Below are positions 38,476-46,996 of a stretch of DNA of 64,000 nt, piece after piece; positions within the stretch are counted from its first letter, which is position 1; every line of letters begins with the position of its first letter. The notes under the pieces are model-generated. The model ran no database searches. It was given only the letters and a program-made list of their open reading frames with translations, and was not told where the DNA came from. The position numbers and the translations under genes are program-made. The DNA is from Candidatus Paracaedimonas acanthamoebae (lineage in GTDB: Bacteria; Pseudomonadota; Alphaproteobacteria; Caedimonadales; Caedimonadaceae). Where the stretch lies: contig JAFKGL010000015.1 in the NCBI GenBank assembly GCA_017307065.1, positions 1 through 64,000 on the forward strand, given 5' to 3'.

Positions 38476-39592
38476 ATGCGTGCCGAAATTCAAACTAAGA
38501 TAGATAATATAAAACAAGTTATTGAAGTTTTAAGGAGGCATCTTTGACTGGGATACGACCTTAAAAAAGCTTGATTCTCTAAATCAACAAGCTGAAGATC
38601 CTCATTTATGGGACAATTCCGAAAATGCTCAAAAAATTCTGCGTGAACGTGAAACATTAGCCTCTTCACTTAAACGCATTGAATCTCTTGAGCTAGACTT
38701 AAAAAACATTGTTGATTTATTGGAACTTGCGGAACTTGAAGGTGAAGAAGCTCTTTTACTCGAAACAGAAGAAACTCTTGATAAATTAGAAAATACTACT
38801 GAAAGACTTAGGCTTGAAAGTCTGCTTTCTGGTGAAGCGGATGCTAATGATTGCTTTATTGAAATTCATGCTGGGGCTGGTGGTACTGAAGCTCAAGATT
38901 GGGCACAAATCCTTCAACGTATGTATTTAAGATGGGCTGAGAGCCATAAATTTAAATTTGAATGGATGGAGGAAATTTCTGGCGAAGAAGCTGGCATAAA
39001 ATCTTGCACGTTTAAGGTCATAGGGCATCAAGCTTATGGTTGGCTTAAATCAGAGAGTGGTGTTCATCGCCTTGTGCGGATTTCACCTTTTGATTCCAAT
39101 GCTAGACGCCATACAAGCTTTGCGTCAGTTTGGGTATACCCCGTTATTGATAATTCAATTGATATCACTATTGAAGAAAAAGATCTAAGAATTGATACTT
39201 ACAGAGCTTCAGGCGCTGGGGGACAGCACGTGAATAAAACAGAAAGTGCAATTCGGATCACGCACCTTCCAACGGGAATTGCTGTCCAATGCCAGAATGA
39301 TCGTTCACAGCATCGTAACAAGGCTCAGGCTTATGATATGCTTCGGGCCCGACTTTATGAGTTAGAGCTCAAAAAAAGGGAAGAAGCAGCTCAATCTCAA
39401 AATGCTTCCAAAGCTGAGATTGGATGGGGTCATCAAATTCGTTCTTACGTCTTACAGCCCTACCAAATGGTTAAAGATTTACGTACTGGAGTTGAAAAGG
39501 GAAATGCTCAAGGTGTTTTAGATGGAGATATTGATACTTTTCTCGAAGCAGCTCTTGCCCAAAAAGTTCTTGGGAATAGCACAGCAGAATAA
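38476..39592 (+). CDS. prfB: peptide chain release factor 2, made by programmed +1 frameshift
   Basis: 371 aa after frameshifting. The ATG at 38476 opens 23 codons ending CTT TGA (38542-38547). A +1 slip on CTT continues in the frame that starts with GAC at 38546 and runs to the stop at 39592. RF2-specific motifs are SPF (VRISPFDSNARRHTSFASV) for UGA/UAA recognition and GGQ (GAGGQHVNKTES) for peptidyl-tRNA hydrolysis. Releases proteins at UAA/UGA codons. A continuous-frame gene call would wrongly start at an internal ATG near 38720 and lose about 80 residues. Confidence 0.96.
38531..38548 (+). promoter_or_regulatory. prfB autoregulatory +1 frameshift site
   Basis: An internal Shine-Dalgarno-like AGGAGG is followed by CAT, the slippery CTT and in-frame TGA with a C after it. 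This is the spacing and order of the classical RF2 frameshift window. When RF2 is scarce the ribosome pauses at UGA and slips +1. Confidence 0.95.
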
Positions 39593-39662
39593 GATTATAT
39601 AATTTTTTCTAGTTGTTAAGCTTGACGTGTTCCTCAATAATCGTTATCAAAGGTGTATCAAT

Positions 39663-39752
39663 GGATGGGTGGCCGAGCGGTTGAAGGCACCGGTCTTGAA
39701 AACCGGCAAGGGTGTGAGCTCTTCGTGGGTTCGAATCCCACCCCATCCGCCA
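39663..39752 (+). tRNA. tRNA-Ser (UGA)
   Basis: 90 nt including CCA. Acceptor GGATGGG pairs with CCCATCC. The anticodon stem CCGGT/ACCGG holds loop CTTGAAA. There is a long class II variable arm and T-loop TTCGAAT. A degraded copy of its anticodon-to-variable-arm part lies about 150 bp downstream. Confidence 0.96.
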
Positions 39753-39902
39753 TTGAAATTATTTAAATTATCCAATAATACTTCAACGCTTTTCTTTTGG
39801 TCTTTTCTTATTAAACTAGAGATATTTTTTTAAAAATTGATCTTTTAAATTTATGCCCCTCTTTCATAATTTAAGGAGTTGCGGTTCAATAATTAAAGAC
39901 TG

Positions 39903-39934
39903 ATTTTGAAAAAACCGGCAAGGGATAGCTCTCA
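39903..39934 (+). repeat. decayed fragment of tRNA-Ser (UGA)
   Basis: Matches the tRNA from the anticodon loop into the variable arm (TTGAAA, ACCGGCAAGGG, AGCTCT) with small indels. The acceptor and T-arm parts are not preserved. The break at the anticodon loop is the same as in the island repeat at tRNA-Ser(GCU), which suggests an old attachment site; this is inference. Confidence 0.5.
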
Positions 39935-40095
39935 TGAGATCCCTCTCATTTGGCTAGTTCTTATCCTTTCAAAATCTTTTGAGCCTCATATACATGAGTG
40001 GTTATCCCCAAAAAAAGAAGAGAGTTTTTTCAAGTCTTTGGCCTTTTTAGTTATTTTTATTTTGCTTCAGACGAGCTCTCTTGTTCTTTAACTTT

Positions 40096-40126
40096 CGTCA
40101 TTCTCGGATATGTCCCGAGAATCTCA
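40096..40126 (-). repeat. REP-like palindromic element, copy A
   Basis: Imperfect palindrome with 8-bp arms (40100-40107 with 40115-40122). Read on the minus strand it matches copy B at 40376-40409 in 23 of 28 positions. The GA(T)TCTCGGGACA...CCGAGAATGAC type is reminiscent of short dispersed palindromes in several intracellular alphaproteobacteria. Confidence 0.7.
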
Positions 40127-40375
40127 AGCGGCTTATAGATCTTACCTCTCACCATTCGGTCTTTTCCAAATCTTTCTTGTTGCTGCTCGAATTGTTTCAT
40201 CCTTATCTCTCTACAATTAATTCCATTTCTGAGGCTAACCAATGAATTCCAAAACTTACTAGGTTCCATATTTTCAAGAGACGATTCAGAAAATTTCGTC
40301 CTCCCTCTCTTTCTTCCCTCTTCCTTTTACGCATATTGAAGACATTCTGGAGTCTCCTACATCATCTGGTGGCCT

Positions 40376-40409
40376 GGGATCCTCGGGACACGCCCGAGAA
40401 TGACAATGG
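40376..40409 (+). repeat. REP-like palindromic element, copy B
   Basis: Inverted relative to copy A about 270 bp away. Core CTCGGG-ACACG-CCCGAG. The pair could form a large stem or mark recombination endpoints. Confidence 0.7.
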
Positions 40410-41275
40410 AAGAGATGTTTTACGCTCGTCACTTTTTGCTCTTTTATTCTTCTTCATTTATTTACTTTCATCTTGATAAAATCCAAGAACCATCTTTCTT
40501 CTTTCCAGGATTCAGGCTTCTTCGTTCTCATTCCTATCCAGAACAACGTTGAGGATGACAAACGAGAGGTTGCTATGCTATCCGCATAATACTTCCGTCT
40601 TCTTGCTTCCATCTTAAACGCTCTAAAATATTTCCAATTGAAAATAAAACCGTTTCAATTTTTAAATTTATTGTTCTTCTTATCTTTAAAAAGAAAGGAA
40701 GATGCTGCCTTCTTAAAGTTACCTCTCGCTTATGATAAGTGAAAAAATAACTCCTGGATGGAAGACAAACATCCTCCTTATCTCTTTATCAGTCCTCTTT
40801 TGTCAGAAAAAGGTTATCCAGCTTCTAGAACGCCTTAAACAAGCGAAACTTTTTCTTTTTCACTCATACTTTGCCATGATAAATCTTTGGAAACGTCGAC
40901 AAGAACCCAAAGTTTCTTCACAACATTATGCCCAATTTTTTTAGACATAAGGAGGCAATCCCCAAATTTGAGGTTATAAGCTCATCCTTTAAGAATATTC
41001 TTGTATTCTCAACTGATTTTTAAGCTCCCCTCTTTTCAGAGGGCTTTTTCTAATAGTATTGGACAGATATTAAAGCTTTAAATCTAAAGCCTAGAGTTTC
41101 TCTCTCGACTTACTTTTATACCTTATCACACTTAGTTACAAATATCAACAGAAAAACGTACACAAATAAAAATTTAAGAAGTTCAACGTTTCTATAAATA
41201 TTTTAATTCTAATAATAATATAACTTAGCGTTGACATTATGCTGAAGTCTCGGTACTAAACATATAACTCATTAT

Positions 41276-41367
41276 GGAGGGGTGGCCGAGAGGCTGAAGG
41301 CGGCGGTTTGCTAAACCGTTATACGGGTAATTCCGTATCGTGGGTTCGAATCCCATCCCCTCCGCCA
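41276..41367 (+). tRNA. tRNA-Ser (GCU)
   Basis: 92 nt with CCA. Acceptor GGAGGGG pairs with CCCCTCC. The anticodon stem CGGT/ACCG holds loop TTGCTAA. There is a long variable arm (ATACGGGTAATTCCGTAT hairpin) and T-loop TTCGAAT. The 3' two-thirds are repeated exactly at 51046-51109, so this gene is the insertion target of the island to its right and its 3' part was probably supplied by the element. Confidence 0.97.
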
Positions 41368-41369
41368 TT
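41306..41369 (+). repeat. attL: left 64-bp direct repeat of the island
   Basis: Begins in the anticodon stem of the intact tRNA-Ser(GCU) and ends two bases after its CCA. Identical to 51046-51109. Tyrosine integrases commonly cross over in tRNA anticodon or T-arm sequences. Confidence 0.9.
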
Positions 41370-41938
41370 TCTCAGGAATTTTTGACAAGATATTTTCTCC
41401 TTAAAGTGGCCACATGGGACACTAGCAAATAACAAAAGACATATGAGAGAGCCATTGATGGTCCTCTACTCATTCCTCAATCGCTTGGCTTTATCCCATA
41501 AATTTTTGCAAACTGTCCCAATATTGTCCCACACCGCGATAAAGATCATATATTTTGGCAGACTTTCTACAAAAATATAAAATCATCTAACGGTTTAAGT
41601 CCTGTTGCCATTGCTTATGTTTCGTTATAGACTCTTCTCATCAATAAGGGATAGACGATGGCTACAATCGAAACACGACGCAGCGCTGACGGAAAAACAG
41701 GCAGCATAAAATCACGACAAACTCAGGCCTCTTAATGATTATAGAAAATACCTGTGGTACTTTACGTTCCTTTATGTAAATAGACCCCATATAGCAGAAA
41801 TTATAGTTGATGATCTATTATGGTTCTTTTGTCCTCTAGCTCAGATAAGTGCACACAGCCTAATAAAACAAAGATTTTACAAAAAAAAAGCTTATACACA
41901 ACAGGCAAGGATGGTGATTTTACTTCGCTATTCTTTTT
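41368..41938. other. left arm of the island, with integrase remnant and TGTCCCA repeats
   Basis: 570 bp without an intact gene. TGTCCCA-type words occur at 41415-41421 (inverted), 41514-41520 and 41525-41531, possible arm-type integrase sites. A 25-codon integrase start lies at 41658-41735. The remainder shows only short, broken frames. Confidence 0.55.
41658..41735 (+). pseudogene. remnant of a tyrosine integrase N terminus
   Basis: ATG followed by MATIETRRSADGKT, the typical opening of phage-type site-specific integrases (three-stranded N-terminal arm-binding domain). It runs into a stop after 25 codons, with no recognisable continuation. Its place just inside the tRNA repeat is where an island integrase is expected. 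The call rests on a short match, so it is tentative. Confidence 0.5.
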
Positions 41939-43699
41939 TTACAACTTGAATTGTAATTTAGCATATTTTTGGTAGATTCCACTTCTATTTAGTAGCTCTT
42001 TATGTGAACCTCTATCAACTATTGAGCCTTTATCAAGGACAAAAATCTCATCAGCACTTGTAACAGTTGCTAGTCTGTGTGCAATTATGATTGCGGTTTT
42101 ATCTTTTAAAAATTTTTCCATAGCTCTTTGAATAAGATTCTCACTTTCTGCATCTAAAGAACTTGTTGCTTCGTCTAATAAAATAATTTGAGAATTTTTT
42201 AAAATTGCTCTAGCTAGTGCGATTCGTTGTTTTTGTCCTCCAGAAAGACGAACACCTTTTTCTCCAACAAAAGTTTGGTATTTATTTGGTAATAATTCAA
42301 TAAACTCAGTTGCTTGGGCTAGCTCACATGCTTTACTAACTTCAGCAAAAGTTGCATCAAGCTTGCTAAATCTAACATTTTCCCAAATAGTATCTGAAAA
42401 AACAAAAGGATCTTGAGAAACTAAAGAAATGAGATTTCTATAGTTATGTAAATCAAGATTTTTAATATTTTTATCATCAATATATAGGTTACCTACAGAA
42501 GGGTCATAGAAGCGTAGTAATAGCTTAAATAAGGTTGATTTACCTGTACCAGAAGGGCCTACCAAAGCGATTTTTTGACCCTTTTTTATTTCAAATGATA
42601 TGTCTTTTAATATGTATTTATTAGGATTTGAAGGATAAGAAAAATTCACGTTATCATATTTAATTCCTTGTTTGATTTTCGTTAGAAAAGTAACAGGTGT
42701 TTGAGTTATGATTAATGGGTGAGTGTTGAAAAGCTGTTGTAGGCGCTCAGTAGCTCCAGCTGCTCTGTAAATACTTGAAGATAATTCAGCAAGCTCAGAT
42801 AAAGAATACCCAGCGAGAGTGCAGAAATATGCAAACGACACAAATTGAGACCCAGTAATATTTAAATAGGTAAGATTGTAATTTGCTAAAGAAAGTAAAC
42901 AAGTTATGACAAAAAATACTCCTATTGTAGTTAATGCTTTTGATAAACCAAAAAAGCGTATCCGATTAATGATTAAATCACTTTCTTCACGAGACTTTCT
43001 AGCGAACTCTCTAAAAGATACTTCTTCATGTGAGTATGCCTTTATTGTTTGAATTGCATTAACGGTCTCTTCTACATGGGCTGAAATGAGTGCTGCTTTT
43101 GTTTGAATTTCCCTGGAGACAAGGCGGATTTTTCTTCCAAAGAAAATAGATGAAATTGCTACTAGTGGGGATAGCAGCACTATTAAGAAACATAAGGAAG
43201 GGCTTATGTACAGCATCATAATAAAACTACTAAAGAATAAAACAACATGATTGATAAAATTAGAAAAAGTTCCAACAAAAATAATTTCAATTACTAGCGT
43301 ATCGGCAGTAATACGCGAGATAATATCCCCTGTCTTATGGGTTTCGAAAAAGGATGTATCCATTGTCATCGTGTGCTTATAAGCTGAATCCCTAAGGTCT
43401 CTAACAAGCTTTTCTCCTAATTTTCCTGCGAAAAAATACCTTCCAAAAATAGACAATGAGGAAATAACTACAGCTATAAGAATGGGAATGGATACACTTT
43501 TTATAAAAGCTAGACCTGCTTGTGTTTGTGTAGAATCAAACAAGTTTCTTACTATTCGACCTCCATACATAATAGAAGCTGTGGATATTGCAAGAAAAAA
43601 AAGAAAAACCAGGATGTCTTTTTTATGTGGTTTTAGATATTTTGCTAAGAATGCAAGGTTTTTTAGATTATAATTTGGGGCTTCTTTAAAACTAATCAT
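41939..43699 (-). CDS. ABC exporter, membrane and ATPase domains fused (MsbA/ABCB10-like)
   Basis: 586 aa. Six membrane helices (about 30-300), with FFETHKTGDIISRITADTLVIE typical of alphaproteobacterial ABCB10-like exporters. The ATPase follows with GPSGTGKSTLFKLLLRF (near 378), LSGGQKQRIALARAILKNSQIILLDEATSSLD and IIAHRLAT. There is no N-terminal C39 peptidase domain, so it would not cleave a leader itself. Last gene of the island unit, 199 nt after the DUF1015 gene. It is the probable exporter of the product or a self-protection pump; that is inference from position. Confidence 0.9.
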   Translation of the reverse strand: MISFKEAPNYNLKNLAFLAKYLKPHKKDILVFLFFLAISTASIMYGGRIVRNLFDSTQTQAGLAFIKSVSIPILIAVVISSLSIFGRYFFAGKLGEKLVRDLRDSAYKHTMTMDTSFFETHKTGDIISRITADTLVIEIIFVGTFSNFINHVVLFFSSFIMMLYISPSLCFLIVLLSPLVAISSIFFGRKIRLVSREIQTKAALISAHVEETVNAIQTIKAYSHEEVSFREFARKSREESDLIINRIRFFGLSKALTTIGVFFVITCLLSLANYNLTYLNITGSQFVSFAYFCTLAGYSLSELAELSSSIYRAAGATERLQQLFNTHPLIITQTPVTFLTKIKQGIKYDNVNFSYPSNPNKYILKDISFEIKKGQKIALVGPSGTGKSTLFKLLLRFYDPSVGNLYIDDKNIKNLDLHNYRNLISLVSQDPFVFSDTIWENVRFSKLDATFAEVSKACELAQATEFIELLPNKYQTFVGEKGVRLSGGQKQRIALARAILKNSQIILLDEATSSLDAESENLIQRAMEKFLKDKTAIIIAHRLATVTSADEIFVLDKGSIVDRGSHKELLNRSGIYQKYAKLQFKL

Positions 43700-43898
43700 T
43701 GAGACCTATTTTTTTTGTTTAGTTTATTGCATTAATCCTTACAAGAGGAGAAATTCTGTTCAGCAAAGGAGTTTGCTAGCATACCGCGAAACAATTAACT
43801 TTACTATCATAAATATTTCAGTCAAAGAAATTGAATTATTATTAATGCAATACTTTTTAGAGATTTTGCATTTATGATAATTCATGTTTTATTAATAG

Positions 43899-44891
43899 CT
43901 AGAAGGTATACACGAAAACATTGTCTGGTATTTTTGGTTCAAACCAAGTTGAATGTGGAGGAAGTGGGGAAAGGTGACTGACGTTTGGTACTAAGGAAAA
44001 TGGAAAGGCAGGTATAATGAGCTGGAATAAGGAGTTACCAAAATCTTCTCTAGATTGAGATTCTTCTAATTTTATGTTTGAAAAACTATGCAGAAGAGCA
44101 GGTGTTTTTCCTTTTTCATAAAAAAATTGCAATGTATTTCGAATGTCTAATTCGTTAGAGGTCGCTTTTATTATATAAAACTGATCAAAATAACGTAAGT
44201 TAATGAAATGTTTATACTTGAATGATTTATACTCGTCTTCATGAATTCTTTTTAGAAAAAATTTTTTACTTGCTTGATTAAATATTTCTTTAACCTGATC
44301 GCAGTTTAAGAAGTAAGAGCGTATAATGGGCTTAGTTATTACTTGATCTGACGCAAGTAAATAATACATTAAATATCCAGTGTTTTGGTCGAAAGCCTTG
44401 ACGCGATGGTGACCATCTACTATGTGCAGATAAGTTAAAGAATTATAGACACTCGCAAGTTGGGGCATATATGGATTATTTTTCCATATTTCTATAAATA
44501 TTCCTTGTTTTTCTAGTACGTAGTTTGCAGAGAATTTTTCACTTATATTTTTAAGATAGGTATTAATTAAGTAATGATTATTATGTGCTAAAATTATTGG
44601 ATTTTTTTGTTTCTTTGTTTCTAAAAGACTGTTCTTCAAATTGGTAATCTTGCTAGTTATACAAGTTTCGTGTGGTAACAATTGATTAGAGTACCTTAAA
44701 TCGAGCAGACCAACTACCCCTATAGCATTGTTTATTTTTACAACACAAAATGGAAAAATCCGATGACTTTTATTTGCTCTTATAGTGGGCAATATGTCCG
44801 CTTCAGATAGGTAAAAAGTAGAAGATTTTGCTTGCAAAGATTGAGGAAGAAGATAATCTCGCTTAATATTTTCTAGGTTCATAGCGCTCAC
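43899..44891 (-). CDS. DUF1015 family protein (ParB/SerK-like fold suspected)
   Basis: 330 aa from a GTG at 44891 (AAAGGA just upstream). An ATG nine bases further in is possible. The DUF1015 pattern is visible: LLPHETCITSKITNLKNSLLETKKQKNPIILAHNNH, the central HIVDGHHRVKAF near 175-186, and the C-terminal STWFEPKIPDNVFVY. The DGHHR element also occurs in ParB-superfamily free-serine kinases (SerK, SbnI), so a nucleotide-dependent phosphotransferase is one idea; the activity is not established. It is 15 nt after the PLP-enzyme gene. Shorter than the usual about 400 aa. Confidence 0.75.
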   Translation of the reverse strand: MSAMNLENIKRDYLLPQSLQAKSSTFYLSEADILPTIRANKSHRIFPFCVVKINNAIGVVGLLDLRYSNQLLPHETCITSKITNLKNSLLETKKQKNPIILAHNNHYLINTYLKNISEKFSANYVLEKQGIFIEIWKNNPYMPQLASVYNSLTYLHIVDGHHRVKAFDQNTGYLMYYLLASDQVITKPIIRSYFLNCDQVKEIFNQASKKFFLKRIHEDEYKSFKYKHFINLRYFDQFYIIKATSNELDIRNTLQFFYEKGKTPALLHSFSNIKLEESQSREDFGNSLFQLIIPAFPFSLVPNVSHLSPLPPHSTWFEPKIPDNVFVYTF

Positions 44892-44906
44892 GTTTTCCTT
44901 TATTAT

Positions 44907-46028
44907 TTATAAAAGCAATACCTCACGTAAGCGGCCAATTAAACTTTGCACCTCTGCCTCTTCAATGCTTACCGGATTAATTACAAGATGATCAAAATCC
45001 TTCAAATAAAGCATAAAAACAGATGGAGTTCCTTGCCTCATTAGTCTTACAACTTCCTCTCCTCGCGGTCCTTTCCATTCATTTTCAGCTGTTATTACAG
45101 CTACAGGTACATTATAAAGAACATTGTCATGTATAATTTTTAGTTGGATTCCCTTTATATCCCCTATACCCTCTATAATTAAATTTAATATTTTATAAAA
45201 ACGAGCGAACATCTGTTGTTCATCGCTTTCTACGTATGCTCTTAATGCGACGTAAAGTCCAACAATGTCTTCTTTTGATACTTTATGAGGTCTGCCAATT
45301 GCATGCTGAGGACTGCTATTTAGTAATGCGGCATTTATTAATTCTTTTTTCCCGCAGAGAATACCAGTAGCTTGCGGTCCTTTTATTATTTTACCGCCGC
45401 TAAACGTTACCAAATCTGCCCCTTCTTCAATAAATCTATGTAAGTTAATTTTAGGAGGAAGCATGGCTGCTGCGTCTACAATTACAGGAACGTTACGTTT
45501 GTGTGCAATCTCAACTACTTCACTTAATTTGAGGCCATTCTGAAGAATGCGTGGTCCAAAGATATAGGCAACTGCGGCGGTACTCTCGTTAATTGCTTCT
45601 TCTAGCTCTTCTTTAAGACAGCTAGTTATAGACCCTATCTCTACCAGCTTTGCTCCAGAAAAGGCATACATTTGGGAGTATGCTATACGATGCATTTTTT
45701 GGATGATTAATTCACTTTTCATACCATTTGTACTTGGTAGTCTGCGTATTTTTCCCTTGTTACATCCTGTCATGCAAGCAGCTATGGAAAGAACAACCCC
45801 ACTAGCTGCCCCGCTTGTTACCATTCCAGCTTCTGCATGGGTTATTTTTGCTATATATTTTCCTATGTTGTAATTAAGTTGCTCTATATCTACAAAATAT
45901 TTGGAAGCTTCGGCCATTGCTTGTACAACTACCTCGGACATTTTTGTTCCTCCACAAGCAGTCTTCCATCCTCCTGCATTAATAAGAGGCCTGATCCCAA
46001 ATTTGTCGTAAATATTGTTTTCAAACAT
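44907..46028 (-). CDS. SelA/DgaE-like PLP-dependent enzyme
   Basis: 373 aa, fold type I PLP enzyme. The opening RPLINAGGWKTACGGTKMSEVVVQAM and GAASGVVLSIAACMTG match the SelA / D-glucosaminate-6-phosphate ammonia-lyase group. The aspartate contacting the cofactor is in VPVIVDAAAMLPP, and the Schiff-base lysine in TFSGGKIIKGPQATGILCG. Relatives act on seryl-tRNA or eliminate water/ammonia from hydroxy- or phospho-amino compounds. It is not ordinary SelA: about 80 residues shorter, and no selB, selD or selC is here. Starts one base after the reductase stop, so translation is coupled. Confidence 0.85.
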   Translation of the reverse strand: MFENNIYDKFGIRPLINAGGWKTACGGTKMSEVVVQAMAEASKYFVDIEQLNYNIGKYIAKITHAEAGMVTSGAASGVVLSIAACMTGCNKGKIRRLPSTNGMKSELIIQKMHRIAYSQMYAFSGAKLVEIGSITSCLKEELEEAINESTAAVAYIFGPRILQNGLKLSEVVEIAHKRNVPVIVDAAAMLPPKINLHRFIEEGADLVTFSGGKIIKGPQATGILCGKKELINAALLNSSPQHAIGRPHKVSKEDIVGLYVALRAYVESDEQQMFARFYKILNLIIEGIGDIKGIQLKIIHDNVLYNVPVAVITAENEWKGPRGEEVVRLMRQGTPSVFMLYLKDFDHLVINPVSIEEAEVQSLIGRLREVLLL

Positions 46029-46029
46029 T

Positions 46030-46995
46030 TTATAGTATTTTCGGTTTCCTAGTGTTTATCATGCTAACAATTTTCTCAATGATATTTTTTTCTATTGATT
46101 CTAGGTATTTTACTTTCACGCTATCGTTAAGCTGAGATAAGTTGGATGGACTTGTTAACACAGTATCGATTACAGGCGCGGACATAGAGAATAATAAGCA
46201 AGCTTGAGCTTTGGTTAAGTTTGTTCCCAGATAGTTAGCTAATTTTTGGTCAACAACCTTTGGCAAAGAGCCACCGTGCAAAGGTGAGCTAGCATAAACC
46301 TTTACACCAAATTCTTGTGCTTCAAAAAGTGGACCTTTTTGTTGAAAATAACTACTTATGTGGTGGCAATTAACTAAGCTTATTGGTGTTTGGATGAGTG
46401 AAAAGTGATGATCGGAACATATTTGTCTAGCTAGTTCGTAAAGTTCCTTAACGGAAAATGCAGGAGCTTTTGAAGGTGTGCCAAAACCACTCCATGTAGC
46501 TACTCCGTATTTTTTAATTTTTCCTTGAGCAACGAATTCTTCTAGCACCTCAAATACCTTTTGTAGATTGCGTAATAGTAAACCTCTTTCACTTACATTA
46601 AGTTGTGCCTCAGGATTGTGAATGAATACTCCTTCTATAGTGGAAACGCCGAGTTCTTCAAGATTTTGCGTTACTTGATATTTAATGTACTTTTCTTGAA
46701 TGTTATGACAATGATGAGTATTCTTAGTATCTATTATAGAATTTCTCAGCAAATATTCTTTATCTTTTGCTGCAAAAAAACCAACCTTTGTGGTAATTTT
46801 CAGGCTATTTCCATGCAGTAAGCTAAATTCATTTCTTTCTTTTAAAAACCCTCCTATTTCTTTTTGAGCTACATTTTCTCTATAATTAGGGGCTGTATCA
46901 ATTAGCGATATTCCTTTATTTAAGGCTTCTTGAAGTATGGGTTCCAAGCTTGAGTGTATACTGTACGTACCAATTCCTATTTGAGCTTTATTCAT
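46030..46995 (-). CDS. aldo/keto reductase
   Basis: 321 aa from the ATG at 46995, one base after the preceding stop; an earlier in-frame start would overlap that gene. TIM-barrel with the AKR tetrad: Asp and Tyr in LIDTAPNYRE, Lys in ITTKVGFFA, His in VFIHNPEAQ. The segment VTQNLEELGVSTIEGVFIHNPE follows the family pattern. NADPH-dependent carbonyl reduction or the reverse is expected. It sits between an oxygenase and a PLP enzyme, which suggests a tailoring role. Homologues in sugar metabolism are an alternative. Confidence 0.88.
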   Translation of the reverse strand: MNKAQIGIGTYSIHSSLEPILQEALNKGISLIDTAPNYRENVAQKEIGGFLKERNEFSLLHGNSLKITTKVGFFAAKDKEYLLRNSIIDTKNTHHCHNIQEKYIKYQVTQNLEELGVSTIEGVFIHNPEAQLNVSERGLLLRNLQKVFEVLEEFVAQGKIKKYGVATWSGFGTPSKAPAFSVKELYELARQICSDHHFSLIQTPISLVNCHHISSYFQQKGPLFEAQEFGVKVYASSPLHGGSLPKVVDQKLANYLGTNLTKAQACLLFSMSAPVIDTVLTSPSNLSQLNDSVKVKYLESIEKNIIEKIVSMINTRKPKIL

Positions 46996-46996
46996 T

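Larger units (their letters stand above)
39753..41275. other. 1.5-kb gene-free region with REP-like palindromes and a tRNA-Ser fragment
   Basis: No convincing gene: reading frames are short, lack ribosome binding sites and show no family. The stretch holds a decayed tRNA-Ser(UGA) fragment (39903-39934), two inverted copies of a palindromic repeat (40096-40126 and 40376-40409), and a weak hairpin with T-run at 41028-41049. Base composition and stops look like eroding DNA, possibly the scar of an older insertion at tRNA-Ser(UGA). Confidence 0.6.

Noticed and set aside
40732-40944. A 70-codon plus-strand frame in the gene-poor region
   Set aside because: No ribosome binding site, no family, and located in eroding repeat-rich DNA.
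43760-43885. A 41-codon minus-strand frame between DUF1015 and exporter genes as a second precursor
   Set aside because: No ribosome binding site, AT-driven composition, and no resemblance to the 50-aa peptide.
43899-44891. Chromosome-partition ParB
   Set aside because: Only the DGHHR-type element is shared. The overall pattern, including the C-terminal FEPK segment, is DUF1015.
44907-46028. True selenocysteine synthase SelA
   Set aside because: Too short, and no selB, selD or tRNA-Sec in the window. The sequence fits the SelA-like enzyme group.
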